NCBI RefSeq assembly: GCF_002754195.1
Contig: NZ_PEEU01000001.1
Location: 5,766,001-5,830,000, forward strand
Length of the DNA stretch: 64,000 nucleotides
Direction of reading: 5' to 3'
Origin: Flavobacterium sp. 9
GTDB taxonomy: Bacteria > Bacteroidota > Bacteroidia > Flavobacteriales > Flavobacteriaceae
The notes beneath the pieces are model-generated. The model did no database searches and was not told the DNA's origin. It saw only the letters and a list, made by a program, of their open reading frames with translations. Shown piece after piece: positions 9,430 through 16,936 of this stretch. The translations under genes and the position numbers were made by a program. Every line of letters begins with the position of its first letter. The stretch's first letter is position 1.

Positions 9430-9717
9430 CTATTGTTTTGCGTCTAAATGACCAAAAGGATGTAGAACCTGTGTTTTTTCATCTTTACTTGTACCTAATT
9501 TTTCTAATATTTTAATAGCCTGTTTTCTTGTCGTCTCATGGCTTCCAATCGAGTTTGGTTCGATAAGAAATCGTCTTCTGTTACTTCCTGAGTTTCTAAA
9601 TTTCAGGTAATAGATATTTTGTTGAATAATTAAGAAAAAAGAAATAAAAGGCGTGTAGAATTTTCTTTTGGAGATATAGTGTGTATATAAAAAATCAACA
9701 ACGATATAAATAACTGT
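9430..9717 (-). pseudogene. Reading-frame remnant of unknown origin
   Basis: A minus-strand frame is open for 95 codons down to a TAG at 9430-9432 but holds no ATG. Its lower half reads like real protein (SNRRRFLIEPNSIGSHETTR, then a helix with QAIKILEKLG), while the upper half runs into a perfect hairpin. I read it as the C-terminal end of a gene that lost its start, left between the TIR operon and the SLOG gene. No family was recognised, and chance open frame in AT-rich DNA remains possible for the upper half. Confidence 0.35.
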
Positions 9718-9741
9718 CTAGTAGTTAGTTGTTGATTTTTT
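9689..9741. terminator. Long perfect hairpin, likely bidirectional terminator
   Basis: Fourteen-base arms (9689-9702 AAAAAATCAACAAC and 9728-9741 GTTGTTGATTTTTT) pair perfectly, with an inner TAACT/AGTTA stem at 9711-9715 and 9723-9727. A/T runs at both outer ends would give a U-tract in either direction. It separates the two gene remnants. Confidence 0.7.
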
Positions 9742-9775
9742 GTTAAATCAAATTTATCAATATATAAGATATTAA

Positions 9776-10081
9776 CAAAGAGTATTTATACTTGTTTTTT
9801 TAGTTGGTATAGAAATTCGGTTAATATTTTTTCCAAAACAAACCAATTTTAAAGAAATTGAATCGCTACTTAATTTTAACAAGGATTTAAAAACATTAGA
9901 TCAGTTCATGGTAATTTCTTCTTCTAAATTTGTAAATTTAAAAAAATCAAATAGTGAGGTTAATTTAATAGGTATTTTTTTATGGTCGAAATCTGGTTTT
10001 CAGCAGAAAGATCTACAATTTATTTCTAGATTAGATAACATAAAATCTTTACCTATGATTCAAATTAATATTATATCATAA
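9776..10081 (+). pseudogene. 5'-truncated reading frame upstream of the SLOG gene
   Basis: A plus-strand frame is open from 9776 (after an in-frame TAA at 9773) to a TAA at 10079-10081. The sequence looks protein-like (VGIEIRLIFFPKQTNF, then SEVNLIGIFLWSKSG and QKDLQFISRLDNIKSLPM), but the first in-frame ATG is at 9908, leaving only 57 residues. It ends 6 nt before the SLOG-like gene, so it could be a short upstream cistron of that gene or the tail of a gene that lost its 5' part. No family was recognised. Confidence 0.4.
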
Positions 10082-10087
10082 AACAGC

Positions 10088-10633
10088 ATGAAACATTATT
10101 TAATATTTAGCGGGCACTTGATCGATAGACCAGATCGGGTGCAAAAGAGATTTCCGCAGGAAAACGAGGAAATTATAAGATTGAAAATAAAAAAATGTGT
10201 ATCTGAAATTAAGAACAACACTAATGCAGAGCTTTACGGTATCGCGGGTGGAGCTTGCGGTGGCGATATTTTATTTCATGAAATATGTGACGAACTTCAA
10301 ATTCCGACTGTAATTTATTTGACATTGCCTCCAGATGAATTCAAAAAAGAATCGGTTTCTTATGCCGGTAAAAATTGGGATACCCGATTTGATGATTTGC
10401 TAAAAAGAAAGCAGTATAAAATACTTTTGCAAACCAATGATAGTCAACAAAACTCCATATGGGAAGATACAAATGTTTGGATGCTAAATGATGCGCTCAA
10501 AAAAGGTGGTGAGCATGTAACTCTTATTGCGCTATGGAATAATAAAGAGGGAGATAATAAAGGCGGAACAAAGCATATGATTGATATTGCTGAAAAAGCA
10601 GGCGTAAAAAGAGAAATTATTGATAGTAATTAG
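10088..10633 (+). CDS. SLOG/LOG-like Rossmann protein (nucleotide-ligand domain)
   Basis: A 181-residue single-domain protein. It opens with the strand YLIFSGHLID followed by DRPDRVQKRFP, then a Gly-rich nucleotide loop GIAGGACGGDILFHE (residues 54-68), a second strand TVIYLTLPPDEFKKESV, and the C-terminal signature NVWMLNDAL...LIALWNNKEGD followed by GGTKHM. This pattern matches SLOG-superfamily domains that often accompany TRAFs-binding/TPR-S proteins. SLOG proteins bind or process nucleotides (the LOG and Smf/DprA relatives). The gene is divergent from the TIR-to-MoxR operon, whose patatin protein carries a TPR-S domain, so it is a plausible producer or sensor of the signal for that operon. 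Catalytic activity is not provable from sequence. Confidence 0.72.
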   Translation: MKHYLIFSGHLIDRPDRVQKRFPQENEEIIRLKIKKCVSEIKNNTNAELYGIAGGACGGDILFHEICDELQIPTVIYLTLPPDEFKKESVSYAGKNWDTRFDDLLKRKQYKILLQTNDSQQNSIWEDTNVWMLNDALKKGGEHVTLIALWNNKEGDNKGGTKHMIDIAEKAGVKREIIDSN

Positions 10634-10786
10634 TATAAAAAGGCTTTCAAAAAATAGATACTTTTTTAAATTGCAATATCACAAATTAATCAATAATATT
10701 TAATCTTAATGTATTTGAAGTTGACAGTACTATAGAGATGAAACTGTTTTGTATTTATGAGTAAAGTCAGCTAAATAATATAAAAA

Positions 10787-10814
10787 AAAGCCCATTTCGT
10801 TGAAAATGGGCTTT
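10787..10814 (-). terminator. Intrinsic terminator of the DUF1254 gene
   Basis: Stem AAAGCCCATTT / AAATGGGCTTT with a short loop, followed on the minus strand by a run of T. The core CCCATTTCGTT-GAAATGGG recurs at 16461 and 37611 with changed outer pairs. Confidence 0.85.
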
Positions 10815-10828
10815 AAATTTGTCTGGAT

Positions 10829-12238
10829 TTATTGTTTGGCAATTTCAGGTAAAGGCATTTTCCAAATGTTATTAATTACATCGGGTTCCGGACCATAAAT
10901 TCTCATTACAAACATGAATTTTTCATCTTTTGGAGTAGGGAGCCAGTTGCTTTCTTTTTCTTTTCCAGGGGAATTTTTTTGTAGATAAATAATCAAATCT
11001 CCATTAGGTTCATATTTTAAACCTTTAGTTTTATTTCCAATAGAATATCTGTTAATCGGATTTGAAATAAGGAAACGTTTAGGTAGATTATACATGGTTA
11101 TACTCCAAAAATATTTTGCTTTTGGCAGCTGATTTTTGCTGAATTTTAAAATATAATTGTTATTTCCTAAAAGCGGTTGGTTATTCTTGTCATTACTGCT
11201 TCCCGTATAAACTGCTTCTTCTTTTGTGTTGCCATAAATTCCGGCAGCTGCTGCAATTGCACGGTTTAGGTAATTATTTTTAAGTTCAGCCCGCGTACCA
11301 AAAAGATTTCCGAAATCTTTCAAATTATTCAATTTAGTTTCCAGCTCTTGTTTTGCTTCTGCGATTCCTTTTTCTATTGCTTTAATAGTTTCTGGTGGAT
11401 ACTTAGAGCTATCGTAGGGAACTCCGGGTACAATTCCAATTTTTGCAAAACGCGCTCTAAGTTCTTTTTCGCTGCTGTCTTCGCTGGCATATTGCAACAA
11501 AGAATTTAAGACATTGATAAATTGTGGAGAACTGTAATCACTCTCTTTCCAGACAGGAAGCGGCAGATTATAACTTTTAACTTTCGGCGCCGCCTGCTTT
11601 GTATATTCGTGCAACGGAATTAATTTATATTGCGTTTGTATTCTTTTAAGATTCGACAAATCACCTGGATCGTGAAGCTGAGTTCTGCCAACCACAAATA
11701 TTAAATTTGTCTCGGAATGTAAAACTTTATCAATTCCCTTTGGAGTTTCACCTTTCCAGTCCGGTCCTGCAATCAGATATTTCCCCGGATTATTTCCCGT
11801 TGCACGAGTCCCGATATATTCGTAATTAAAAGTATAGAGATCTACTAACTGCATTACATAATATCGGTCGTTTTCGATTTTTGGAACTTCTAGTACAACA
11901 GGTTCATTTGAAACATCGAGAGAAGCCATCGAATATGGAGTATCATTATTTATGGTTATTACTAAGGTATCTGCAGGAGTTGCACTCATTGCAAAGTTTT
12001 TAAATTTATTAAACCCGGCATATGATTTATCATCTTTATTTATTGCACTTGCATAAATGGTTTTATAATTGTAAAATATTGGATATCCGTAAATCCAAGC
12101 TTCTTTTGCAATTACTGTTATTGAATCAGATGCTAATGCAGTTGTACTTTTAGTGTCTTGTTCAACTGTTGAATGTTCTTTTTTGCAAGCTGTTGCTACT
12201 AAAAGTGAAATCATTAAAAAATAGGATAGTTTTTTCAT
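10829..12238 (-). CDS. DUF1254/DUF1214 lipoprotein
   Basis: A 469-residue protein with a lipoprotein signal (LLVATACKK, lipid Cys near residue 18), so it is probably anchored in the cell envelope. The N-terminal half has the DUF1254 pattern (AWIYGYPIFYNYKTIY, NNDTPYSMASLDVSNEPVVL, DRYYVMQLVDLYTFNYEYIG); the C-terminal half has the DUF1214 pattern (AAAAGIYGN, YFWSITMYNLPKRFL). Proteins with this pair of domains are widespread and mostly unstudied; no catalytic residue can be assigned. It is monocistronic, with a strong terminator 15 nt after its stop and no close upstream neighbour on the same strand. Confidence 0.88.
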   Translation of the reverse strand: MKKLSYFLMISLLVATACKKEHSTVEQDTKSTTALASDSITVIAKEAWIYGYPIFYNYKTIYASAINKDDKSYAGFNKFKNFAMSATPADTLVITINNDTPYSMASLDVSNEPVVLEVPKIENDRYYVMQLVDLYTFNYEYIGTRATGNNPGKYLIAGPDWKGETPKGIDKVLHSETNLIFVVGRTQLHDPGDLSNLKRIQTQYKLIPLHEYTKQAAPKVKSYNLPLPVWKESDYSSPQFINVLNSLLQYASEDSSEKELRARFAKIGIVPGVPYDSSKYPPETIKAIEKGIAEAKQELETKLNNLKDFGNLFGTRAELKNNYLNRAIAAAAGIYGNTKEEAVYTGSSNDKNNQPLLGNNNYILKFSKNQLPKAKYFWSITMYNLPKRFLISNPINRYSIGNKTKGLKYEPNGDLIIYLQKNSPGKEKESNWLPTPKDEKFMFVMRIYGPEPDVINNIWKMPLPEIAKQ

Positions 12239-12489
12239 AATTCTACTAGATTATTTTGTTTTCATATAAAAATCTCATAACCTTAAAATTAGAATTTAAA
12301 AGAACATTTTATTTTTTTTTAATCTTAAACGTGGTTGCATATTATAAATTGAAACCATTTTTTGTTATGAAATTTGTACGAAGTGGTTCGATTGAAAGGG
12401 TACTATAAAATAGTGTACAATAAAGAGAGTAAGGAAGAAGAGGAGAACCATTATGCACGTTGCAGAGCCAACAGTTTACAATTAATCTC

Positions 12490-12497
12490 TATATTTG
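12490..12497 (+). promoter_or_regulatory. Candidate -7 box for the SDR gene
   Basis: TATATTTG fits the Bacteroidota -7 consensus TAnnTTTG and lies 18 nt before the SDR start codon. No TTG at the expected distance upstream is obvious, so the call is tentative. Confidence 0.35.
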
Positions 12498-12515
12498 ATT
12501 TATTAAATTAATAAA

Positions 12516-13304
12516 ATGAGCGAAAAAACTAAACCGTATGCTTTAATAACCGGCGCCAGCAAAGGCATTGGAAAATCTATTGCTTATGAATTGGCTAAAC
12601 AAGGTTATCCACTATTGCTTGTTGCAAGAAGTGAAGAGGATTTAAAAACTCTATCTGATGATCTTCAGGTTAAATACGGCATCGATGCTTCTGTTTTACC
12701 GATTGATCTTTCGACGAATGATGCATCGCTAAAAGTAACAAATTGGATAAAAGAGAATAACTATCCAGTTGGTTTTTTAATAAACAATGCAGGTTATGGT
12801 GTTTGGGGCGATTTTAGTCAGTCTTCTCTAAGTGATCAGCTTGGAATGATGCAACTTAACATGAATGTCGTTGTAGAGCTTTCGCATTTATTAGTACCTA
12901 TACTTTCACAACAAAAACAAGCCTATATTTTAAATATATCGAGTACTGCTGCATACCAAGCTGTGCCAACGCTTGCTGTTTATTCGGCAACAAAGGCTTT
13001 TGTTTTATCGTTTACGCGTGCCTTGCGTTTCGAACTTGCTCAAACTTCAATTTCAGTTACTTGTTTTAGTCCGGGTCCGGTTGATACTGGTTTTGCTGAG
13101 AGAGCTGGCTTAAATGCTTTTAGCAAAATGGCCGAAAAGTTTAATATGCAACCTGATGAGGTTGCAAAAATGGCTGTAAAAGCCATGTTCAACAAAAAAT
13201 CTGAAGTTATTCCGGGTTTTACAAATATTATTTCGGTTTATGCGAATCGCATACTACCAAAGGCTTTCATCGAAAAAACCGCAGCCGGAATTTATAAAAT
13301 TTAA
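12516..13304 (+). CDS. Short-chain dehydrogenase/reductase (DltE-like)
   Basis: A 262-residue classical SDR. The cofactor motif TGASKGIG is at residues 13-20, and Arg38 in LLVARSEEDL just after the second strand favours NADP(H). NNAGYG follows near residue 91, the catalytic Ser in LNISSTAAY near 142, and the YSATK catalytic Tyr/Lys near 156. The C-terminal region (CFSPGPVDTGF) is typical of the DltE/YqjQ subgroup, reductases of unknown substrates that are often lipid-like ketones. It is followed by a separate promoter at 13336, so it need not belong to the next operon, although the same orientation and the lipid-type genes downstream are worth noting. Confidence 0.9.
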   Translation: MSEKTKPYALITGASKGIGKSIAYELAKQGYPLLLVARSEEDLKTLSDDLQVKYGIDASVLPIDLSTNDASLKVTNWIKENNYPVGFLINNAGYGVWGDFSQSSLSDQLGMMQLNMNVVVELSHLLVPILSQQKQAYILNISSTAAYQAVPTLAVYSATKAFVLSFTRALRFELAQTSISVTCFSPGPVDTGFAERAGLNAFSKMAEKFNMQPDEVAKMAVKAMFNKKSEVIPGFTNIISVYANRILPKAFIEKTAAGIYKI

Positions 13305-13335
13305 TTTTTTTCGAAAAAAAATAAAAAAAATATTC

Positions 13336-13364
13336 TTTGCAAAAGAAAAATTATATTATGTTTG
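13336..13364 (+). promoter_or_regulatory. Bacteroidota-type promoter of the poly-Cys leader operon
   Basis: TTTG at 13336-13339 and TATGTTTG at 13357-13364 are 17 nt apart, a good match to the TTG / TAnnTTTG promoter of this phylum. Transcription would begin near 13370, about 20 nt before the ATG of the short poly-Cys ORF at 13392. Confidence 0.65.
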
Positions 13365-13391
13365 TATTAAATTCTACTAATTCTATAGAGT

Positions 13392-13577
13392 ATGTCAGAT
13401 AAAAGAAAAAATATGTTTAGTTTTCCTAAAGGCCGAATGCACACAAACATGCTAATGTATTGTTGTTGCTGTTGTTGCAGTCTTTTAGATAAAATTACAA
13501 ACACTATTATTTCATTTATTAAATCTATATTATCATGGTATCTTCTTATAAAACCTTCACCCTTACTGAGCAATTAA
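13392..13577 (+). CDS. Short ORF with six consecutive Cys codons (putative leader peptide)
   Basis: A 61-codon frame with possible starts at 13392 and 13437; the second gives MHTNMLMY followed by six Cys codons (13461-13478, TGT TGT TGC TGT TGT TGC). It starts just after a good promoter and overlaps the start of the 2OG dioxygenase gene at 13535 in another frame. Six Cys in a row is very unlikely by chance and has no structural family. Polycysteine short ORFs are known as cysteine-responsive attenuators in mycobacteria, where stalling on Cys codons changes expression of the genes behind. By analogy this may tie the downstream operon to Cys-tRNA supply. A regulatory ORF rather than a functional protein is the likelier reading. 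Confidence 0.55.
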   Translation: MSDKRKNMFSFPKGRMHTNMLMYCCCCCCSLLDKITNTIISFIKSILSWYLLIKPSPLLSN

Positions 13578-14341
13578 CTAATGAGCAAATTGCATTTTTT
13601 AACGAACATGGTTTCATCCATTTCAAAAAATTTATAAATCCCGAAACTGTTTCATCAATCATTGACGCCTCAAAACAAGTAGAGCAAAATTGGATTGAAA
13701 ATGATCTTCAAAAAGTAAACGGCGTTCCAATTAAATATGGAAAAGATTTAGATGGTTCTCCAATTGTACAACGTTTTGCTTTTATCAACCAACATCATCA
13801 AACTTTAAGCGGTCTTTTACTTGATCCAAGATTTGATGGTTTATTGCCATTGGCAGGCGAGGGCGCAAGATTAGGAACGGAAGAAAAAGACGGAATGGTT
13901 TTCAATCATTATATCAATGGACCAGAAAGTAAGTTTACTAAAATGGGTTGGCATACAGATGGTTTGAGAGATATTTTTTATGGGGCAAAATTAAACCCAA
14001 TGCTAAATGTGGGTATTCATTTAAGTACTTTAAAACCTGAAAACGGTGGTCTTAAAATCATTCCGGGAACTCATAAACAAAGTATTTATCAAATGCTTTT
14101 TCGCAAAAAATACTTTTTAGATAATAAACCAGATGCAGAGGAAGTTGCTATTATTCCGGAAGCTGGAGATTTAACGATTCACGATGGCCGTTTGTGGCAC
14201 AGAGTTGCAGAATCTTCTATTATAGGCGAAGAAAGCAGAAGGAGAGTTATTTATATCCCGATTATAGCCGGAAAATATGCTCCTAAAAATGAGAATAGTC
14301 CAACGGTTTTCTATCAGCGCTTTGCGGGAATTGTTAAATAA
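13535..14341 (+). CDS. Phytanoyl-CoA dioxygenase (PhyH) family Fe(II)/2-oxoglutarate enzyme
   Basis: A 268-residue enzyme of the PhyH family, which hydroxylates small or lipid substrates using 2-oxoglutarate and O2. The iron facial triad is visible: His and Asp in GWHTDGLRD (near residue 138) and the distal His in GRLWHRVAES (near 226); the Arg for 2-oxoglutarate lies in the following ESRRRVIYIP segment. The opening (ALSN-like FFNEHGFIHFKKF) is standard for the family. It is the first full gene of a tight operon with a 50-residue protein, a CDP-alcohol phosphotransferase and a GtrA protein, so a lipid or lipid-linked substrate is likely. The upstream poly-Cys ORF overlaps its start by 43 nt, so its translation is probably coupled to that leader. 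Confidence 0.86.
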   Translation: MVSSYKTFTLTEQLTNEQIAFFNEHGFIHFKKFINPETVSSIIDASKQVEQNWIENDLQKVNGVPIKYGKDLDGSPIVQRFAFINQHHQTLSGLLLDPRFDGLLPLAGEGARLGTEEKDGMVFNHYINGPESKFTKMGWHTDGLRDIFYGAKLNPMLNVGIHLSTLKPENGGLKIIPGTHKQSIYQMLFRKKYFLDNKPDAEEVAIIPEAGDLTIHDGRLWHRVAESSIIGEESRRRVIYIPIIAGKYAPKNENSPTVFYQRFAGIVK

Positions 14342-14343
14342 TC

Positions 14344-14496
14344 ATGCTTATTATCCTCGCATTTAGTTATCTGGTTAGATCAGGTAAACTAAAAAGTACG
14401 ACCGATTTTTTAAAAAATAGTCAGAGAAAAGTAAAACTAAAAATTGCAAAAGTAGAATTGACGATACTTTCTGGCTTACAAATATTACGCTATTAA
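14344..14496 (+). CDS. Small protein of 50 residues, translationally coupled
   Basis: The ATG at 14344 comes 2 nt after the dioxygenase stop, and the TAA at 14494-14496 shares one base with the ATG of the next gene (TAATG). This packing is hard to explain unless the frame is translated. The peptide starts hydrophobic (MLIILAFSYLV) and then turns basic (KNSQRKVKLKIAKVE), so one short membrane-associated helix with a cytoplasmic basic tail is possible. No family was recognised; a small subunit of the lipid enzyme operon or a pure coupling ORF are both possible. Confidence 0.5.
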   Translation: MLIILAFSYLVRSGKLKSTTDFLKNSQRKVKLKIAKVELTILSGLQILRY

Positions 14497-15182
14497 TGGG
14501 AAAAGAAATACAGATTGAAGATTACAGTGCCATTGCACAAAGAACATTTTCAGACCGTAAGCGAACTAATATTTTAAAAAGAGCAGAACAGTTAACGATT
14601 GTATTTTTGCTTCCGAAAGTACCTAAATTCATTTCGCCAAACGTACTTACTTTAATTGGTACGTTTGGTTCGGGATTAATTTTTCTAGCCTTTGTTTTAG
14701 GTACTTATTTAACAAATTGGTATTTGCTTTTGGGTATTATTGGTTTGGTTATAAATTGGTTAGGCGATTCTTTAGATGGAAGATTGGCTTATTATAGAAA
14801 TATTCCGCGTCGTTGGTATGGTTTTGCACTCGATATTATTGCCGATTGGATTGGTATTGTACTCGTAGGTTTTGGCTACTACATTTATGCTAAAAACGGC
14901 ACAGAAATAGTAGCTTTTGCTTTTGTCGCATTGTACGGTTGGTCTATTATTATCAGTCAATTACGCTACAAAATTACAAATGAATACAGTATAGATTCTG
15001 GCTTTTTTGGTCCAACAGAACTTAGATTTATTATTGCTTTAATTTTAATTATAGAAGTTTTATTTCACGGATCAATTACCTATTTGGCGGGCTTAATTTC
15101 TATTATCTTATTTATAATCAATACTATTGATAGCTTAAAACTTTTAAAGTTAGGCGATTTAAGGGATAAAAACCAAGTCTGA
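14496..15182 (+). CDS. CDP-alcohol phosphatidyltransferase family membrane enzyme
   Basis: A 228-residue integral membrane enzyme with about six helices. The CDP-alcohol signature is present as GDSLDGRLAY (near residues 90-99) followed by G-FAL-D-IIA-D at about residues 109-117, so the four metal-binding aspartates are kept. The normally conserved Arg of DGxxAR is replaced by Tyr (DGRLAY). Family members transfer a phospho-alcohol from a CDP-lipid or CDP-alcohol. It starts on the stop of the 50-residue ORF and is followed after 1 nt by the GtrA gene. Substrate unknown. Confidence 0.85.
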   Translation: MGKEIQIEDYSAIAQRTFSDRKRTNILKRAEQLTIVFLLPKVPKFISPNVLTLIGTFGSGLIFLAFVLGTYLTNWYLLLGIIGLVINWLGDSLDGRLAYYRNIPRRWYGFALDIIADWIGIVLVGFGYYIYAKNGTEIVAFAFVALYGWSIIISQLRYKITNEYSIDSGFFGPTELRFIIALILIIEVLFHGSITYLAGLISIILFIINTIDSLKLLKLGDLRDKNQV

Positions 15183-15183
15183 A

Positions 15184-15600
15184 ATGTTCAGGAAAAAATC
15201 TGTTTATACCTTTCTACAAGCACAAGTTGCGGCATTTTTAGGTGGCATTACTGATTATGCCTTAATGATTTTATTAACAGAAGTATTTGAATTGCATTTT
15301 ACTTTTTCTATTCTAATCTCCGGAACCGTTGGCGCAATTATCAATTTCAGCATCAATAGATTTTGGGTATTTAAAACTCAATCCGGTTATAGCAGCCACA
15401 TCAATAGTCAGCTTTTTAAATTTGCGTTGGTTGTATTGGGAAGCATTTCCTTAAAATCATTTGGTACGCTTATTTTACAAAAAGTATTTCAAATCGATTA
15501 TAGAATCGGAAGATTAATCACGGACAGTTTTGTTTCTTATGGATTTAATTATCCGCTGATTAAATATTGGGTTTTTAAAGTAAACGAAAAAAGAATGTAA
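15184..15600 (+). CDS. GtrA-like flippase family protein
   Basis: A 138-residue protein with four membrane helices and the GtrA pattern: YTFLQAQVAAFLGGITDYALM at the start, INFSINRFWVF in the middle and YPLIKYWVF near the end. GtrA-type proteins are thought to move polyprenyl-phosphate-linked sugars across the membrane or to assist lipid-modifying enzymes. It begins 1 nt after the CDP-alcohol phosphotransferase stop, so the two are probably a functional pair. It is the last gene of the operon; a palindromic repeat follows. Confidence 0.85.
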   Translation: MFRKKSVYTFLQAQVAAFLGGITDYALMILLTEVFELHFTFSILISGTVGAIINFSINRFWVFKTQSGYSSHINSQLFKFALVVLGSISLKSFGTLILQKVFQIDYRIGRLITDSFVSYGFNYPLIKYWVFKVNEKRM

Positions 15601-15650
15601 TCGAATCTAATCTAATTAGAATATAAATAACCAATTAAGTGTTTTCTTCC

Positions 15651-15786
15651 AACACATAGAAACATAGATTTTATATGTAAAAGAAGAATACAAAAAGAAA
15701 CTAGTTTCTCACACATAGTCAACTATGTTTGTTTGAATGAGTGAAACGCCTTTTTTAAGCGTCCTAAATCTATGTTTCTATGTGTT
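15651..15786. repeat. 136-bp inverted-repeat element
   Basis: Twenty-base perfect inverted arms (15651-15670, starting AACACATAGAAACATAG; 15767-15786) enclose two smaller palindromes, GAAACTAGTTTC and ACATAG-TCAA-CTATGT. It sits between the GtrA gene and the DUF4833 gene. It resembles a non-coding palindromic or MITE-like repeat. Confidence 0.8.
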
Positions 15787-15826
15787 AAAAATAATTGTAA
15801 CCAATAGGTTATATAAAAACTTCGAT

Positions 15827-16405
15827 ATGAATAATTTATCATTTAAATATATTACAAAATCACTAATCGTTATAACGATCTTAGTAACTATAATTTCTGA
15901 AAATGTATTGGCACAATCTAAAAATCCATCGCCATTAAATTTTCCAACGCCTAAGAATATAGATAATATGCTATTTTATATTCAGCGTGACCCAAATATA
16001 AACACTGCTATTTATGCTATAAACTATCAGGAAAATGGAAAAATAAACAAAAGCAATCCTATAAAAGCCTATTGGATTCGATATGCTGAAAACGGAGAAA
16101 AAAAAGATTTGAATTATATGCAACGCAAATTTGCATACGGATTAGAAAGCAAAACCTTAAACAATGAAGAATTTGAGCTTCAATTTGTATCGTATAAAAA
16201 GTTGCCTTTAACCTTGAAAAAAATAGATTCAGATCAAAAATATCATGTTTTTGTAAGTGTGAATCAGAAGAGAATTCAAGTCGAAAAAATATTTGTGCGC
16301 ATTGAAGGAGGTTCTTTTTGGTTACCAAATGTAAAGTATGCCGAAGTTACCGGAGTTGAAACTTCCTCAAATAAAATAATTACGGAAAGAATGTTATTGA
16401 AATAA
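15827..16405 (+). CDS. DUF4833 secreted protein
   Basis: I choose the ATG at 15827 (192 residues) because the longer frame from 15737 runs through the palindromic repeat and places a signal peptide in the middle. From 15827 there is a signal peptide (SLIVITILVTIISENVLAQS, cut after LAQ) and then a domain matching the DUF4833 pattern (MLFYIQRDPNINTAIYA, IKAYWIRYAENG, LNYMQRKFAYG). The family is restricted mostly to Bacteroidota and has no assigned activity. A strong terminator follows at 16461. It is probably exported to the periplasm. Confidence 0.8.
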   Translation: MNNLSFKYITKSLIVITILVTIISENVLAQSKNPSPLNFPTPKNIDNMLFYIQRDPNINTAIYAINYQENGKINKSNPIKAYWIRYAENGEKKDLNYMQRKFAYGLESKTLNNEEFELQFVSYKKLPLTLKKIDSDQKYHVFVSVNQKRIQVEKIFVRIEGGSFWLPNVKYAEVTGVETSSNKIITERMLLK

Positions 16406-16460
16406 GATACTGAGACAACTTTTTATTTAAGTGTAAATATGAATAAATAAAAAGTCAAAA

Positions 16461-16489
16461 AAAGCCCATTTCGTTAGAAATGGGCTTTT
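16461..16489 (+). terminator. Intrinsic terminator after DUF4833 gene
   Basis: AAAGCCCATTTC-GTTA-GAAATGGGCTTTT: a GC-topped stem with A and T runs on the outside, same family as 10787 and 37611. Confidence 0.88.
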
Positions 16490-16936
16490 CATGTTTTGAC
16501 CTTGACGGGGACAATTTACAAATCATTTTTTCTTTTTTAAGAATCTTTTGCGCTTTTTTAGAGCTACTACATCGATAATTTACCTGCTAAATTTCTATAT
16601 TTTATCTTGATATTTATTTTTGCACTATAAATGTATGTATTTGATTGTTAATTTTTTAGATCTATATAGCAGTTTTTTAAATCTTGATTTTTATTGGATG
16701 TTTTTTTATTTTTTGATTTTTAATATAGTTTCGATTTGTCCTTATCAGGGATTTTACTAGTTAAAAACTGCATTCATGAAAAATCAATTATTACCACTTT
16801 TTAATAAAGGAGCGTACGTGATCATTTATAGCTTTTGTGTGTTCTTAACCTCCAACTCTCAATCCTCTGATCTTGTACAATAACAACAGACAGAACGAAA
16901 AAAGGATAAGTATTATTTCTTAAAATAAACTCAGAA
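16490..16936. other. Intergenic stretch with one weak short ORF
   Basis: T-rich DNA between the DUF4833 terminator and the first XRE gene. The first 30 nt (GACCTTGACGGGGACAATTT) faintly resemble the element found after terminators at 47.4 and 61.7 kb. A 35-codon frame at 16776-16883 (MKNQLLPLFNKGAYVIIYSF...) has a hydrophobic middle but no supporting context. No other signal was seen. Confidence 0.4.

Noticed and set aside
13367..13573. 68-codon minus-strand ORF with a Gln run opposite the poly-Cys ORF
   Set aside because: The Gln run is the complement of the Cys codons; no promoter or neighbour supports it, whereas the plus strand has a good promoter.
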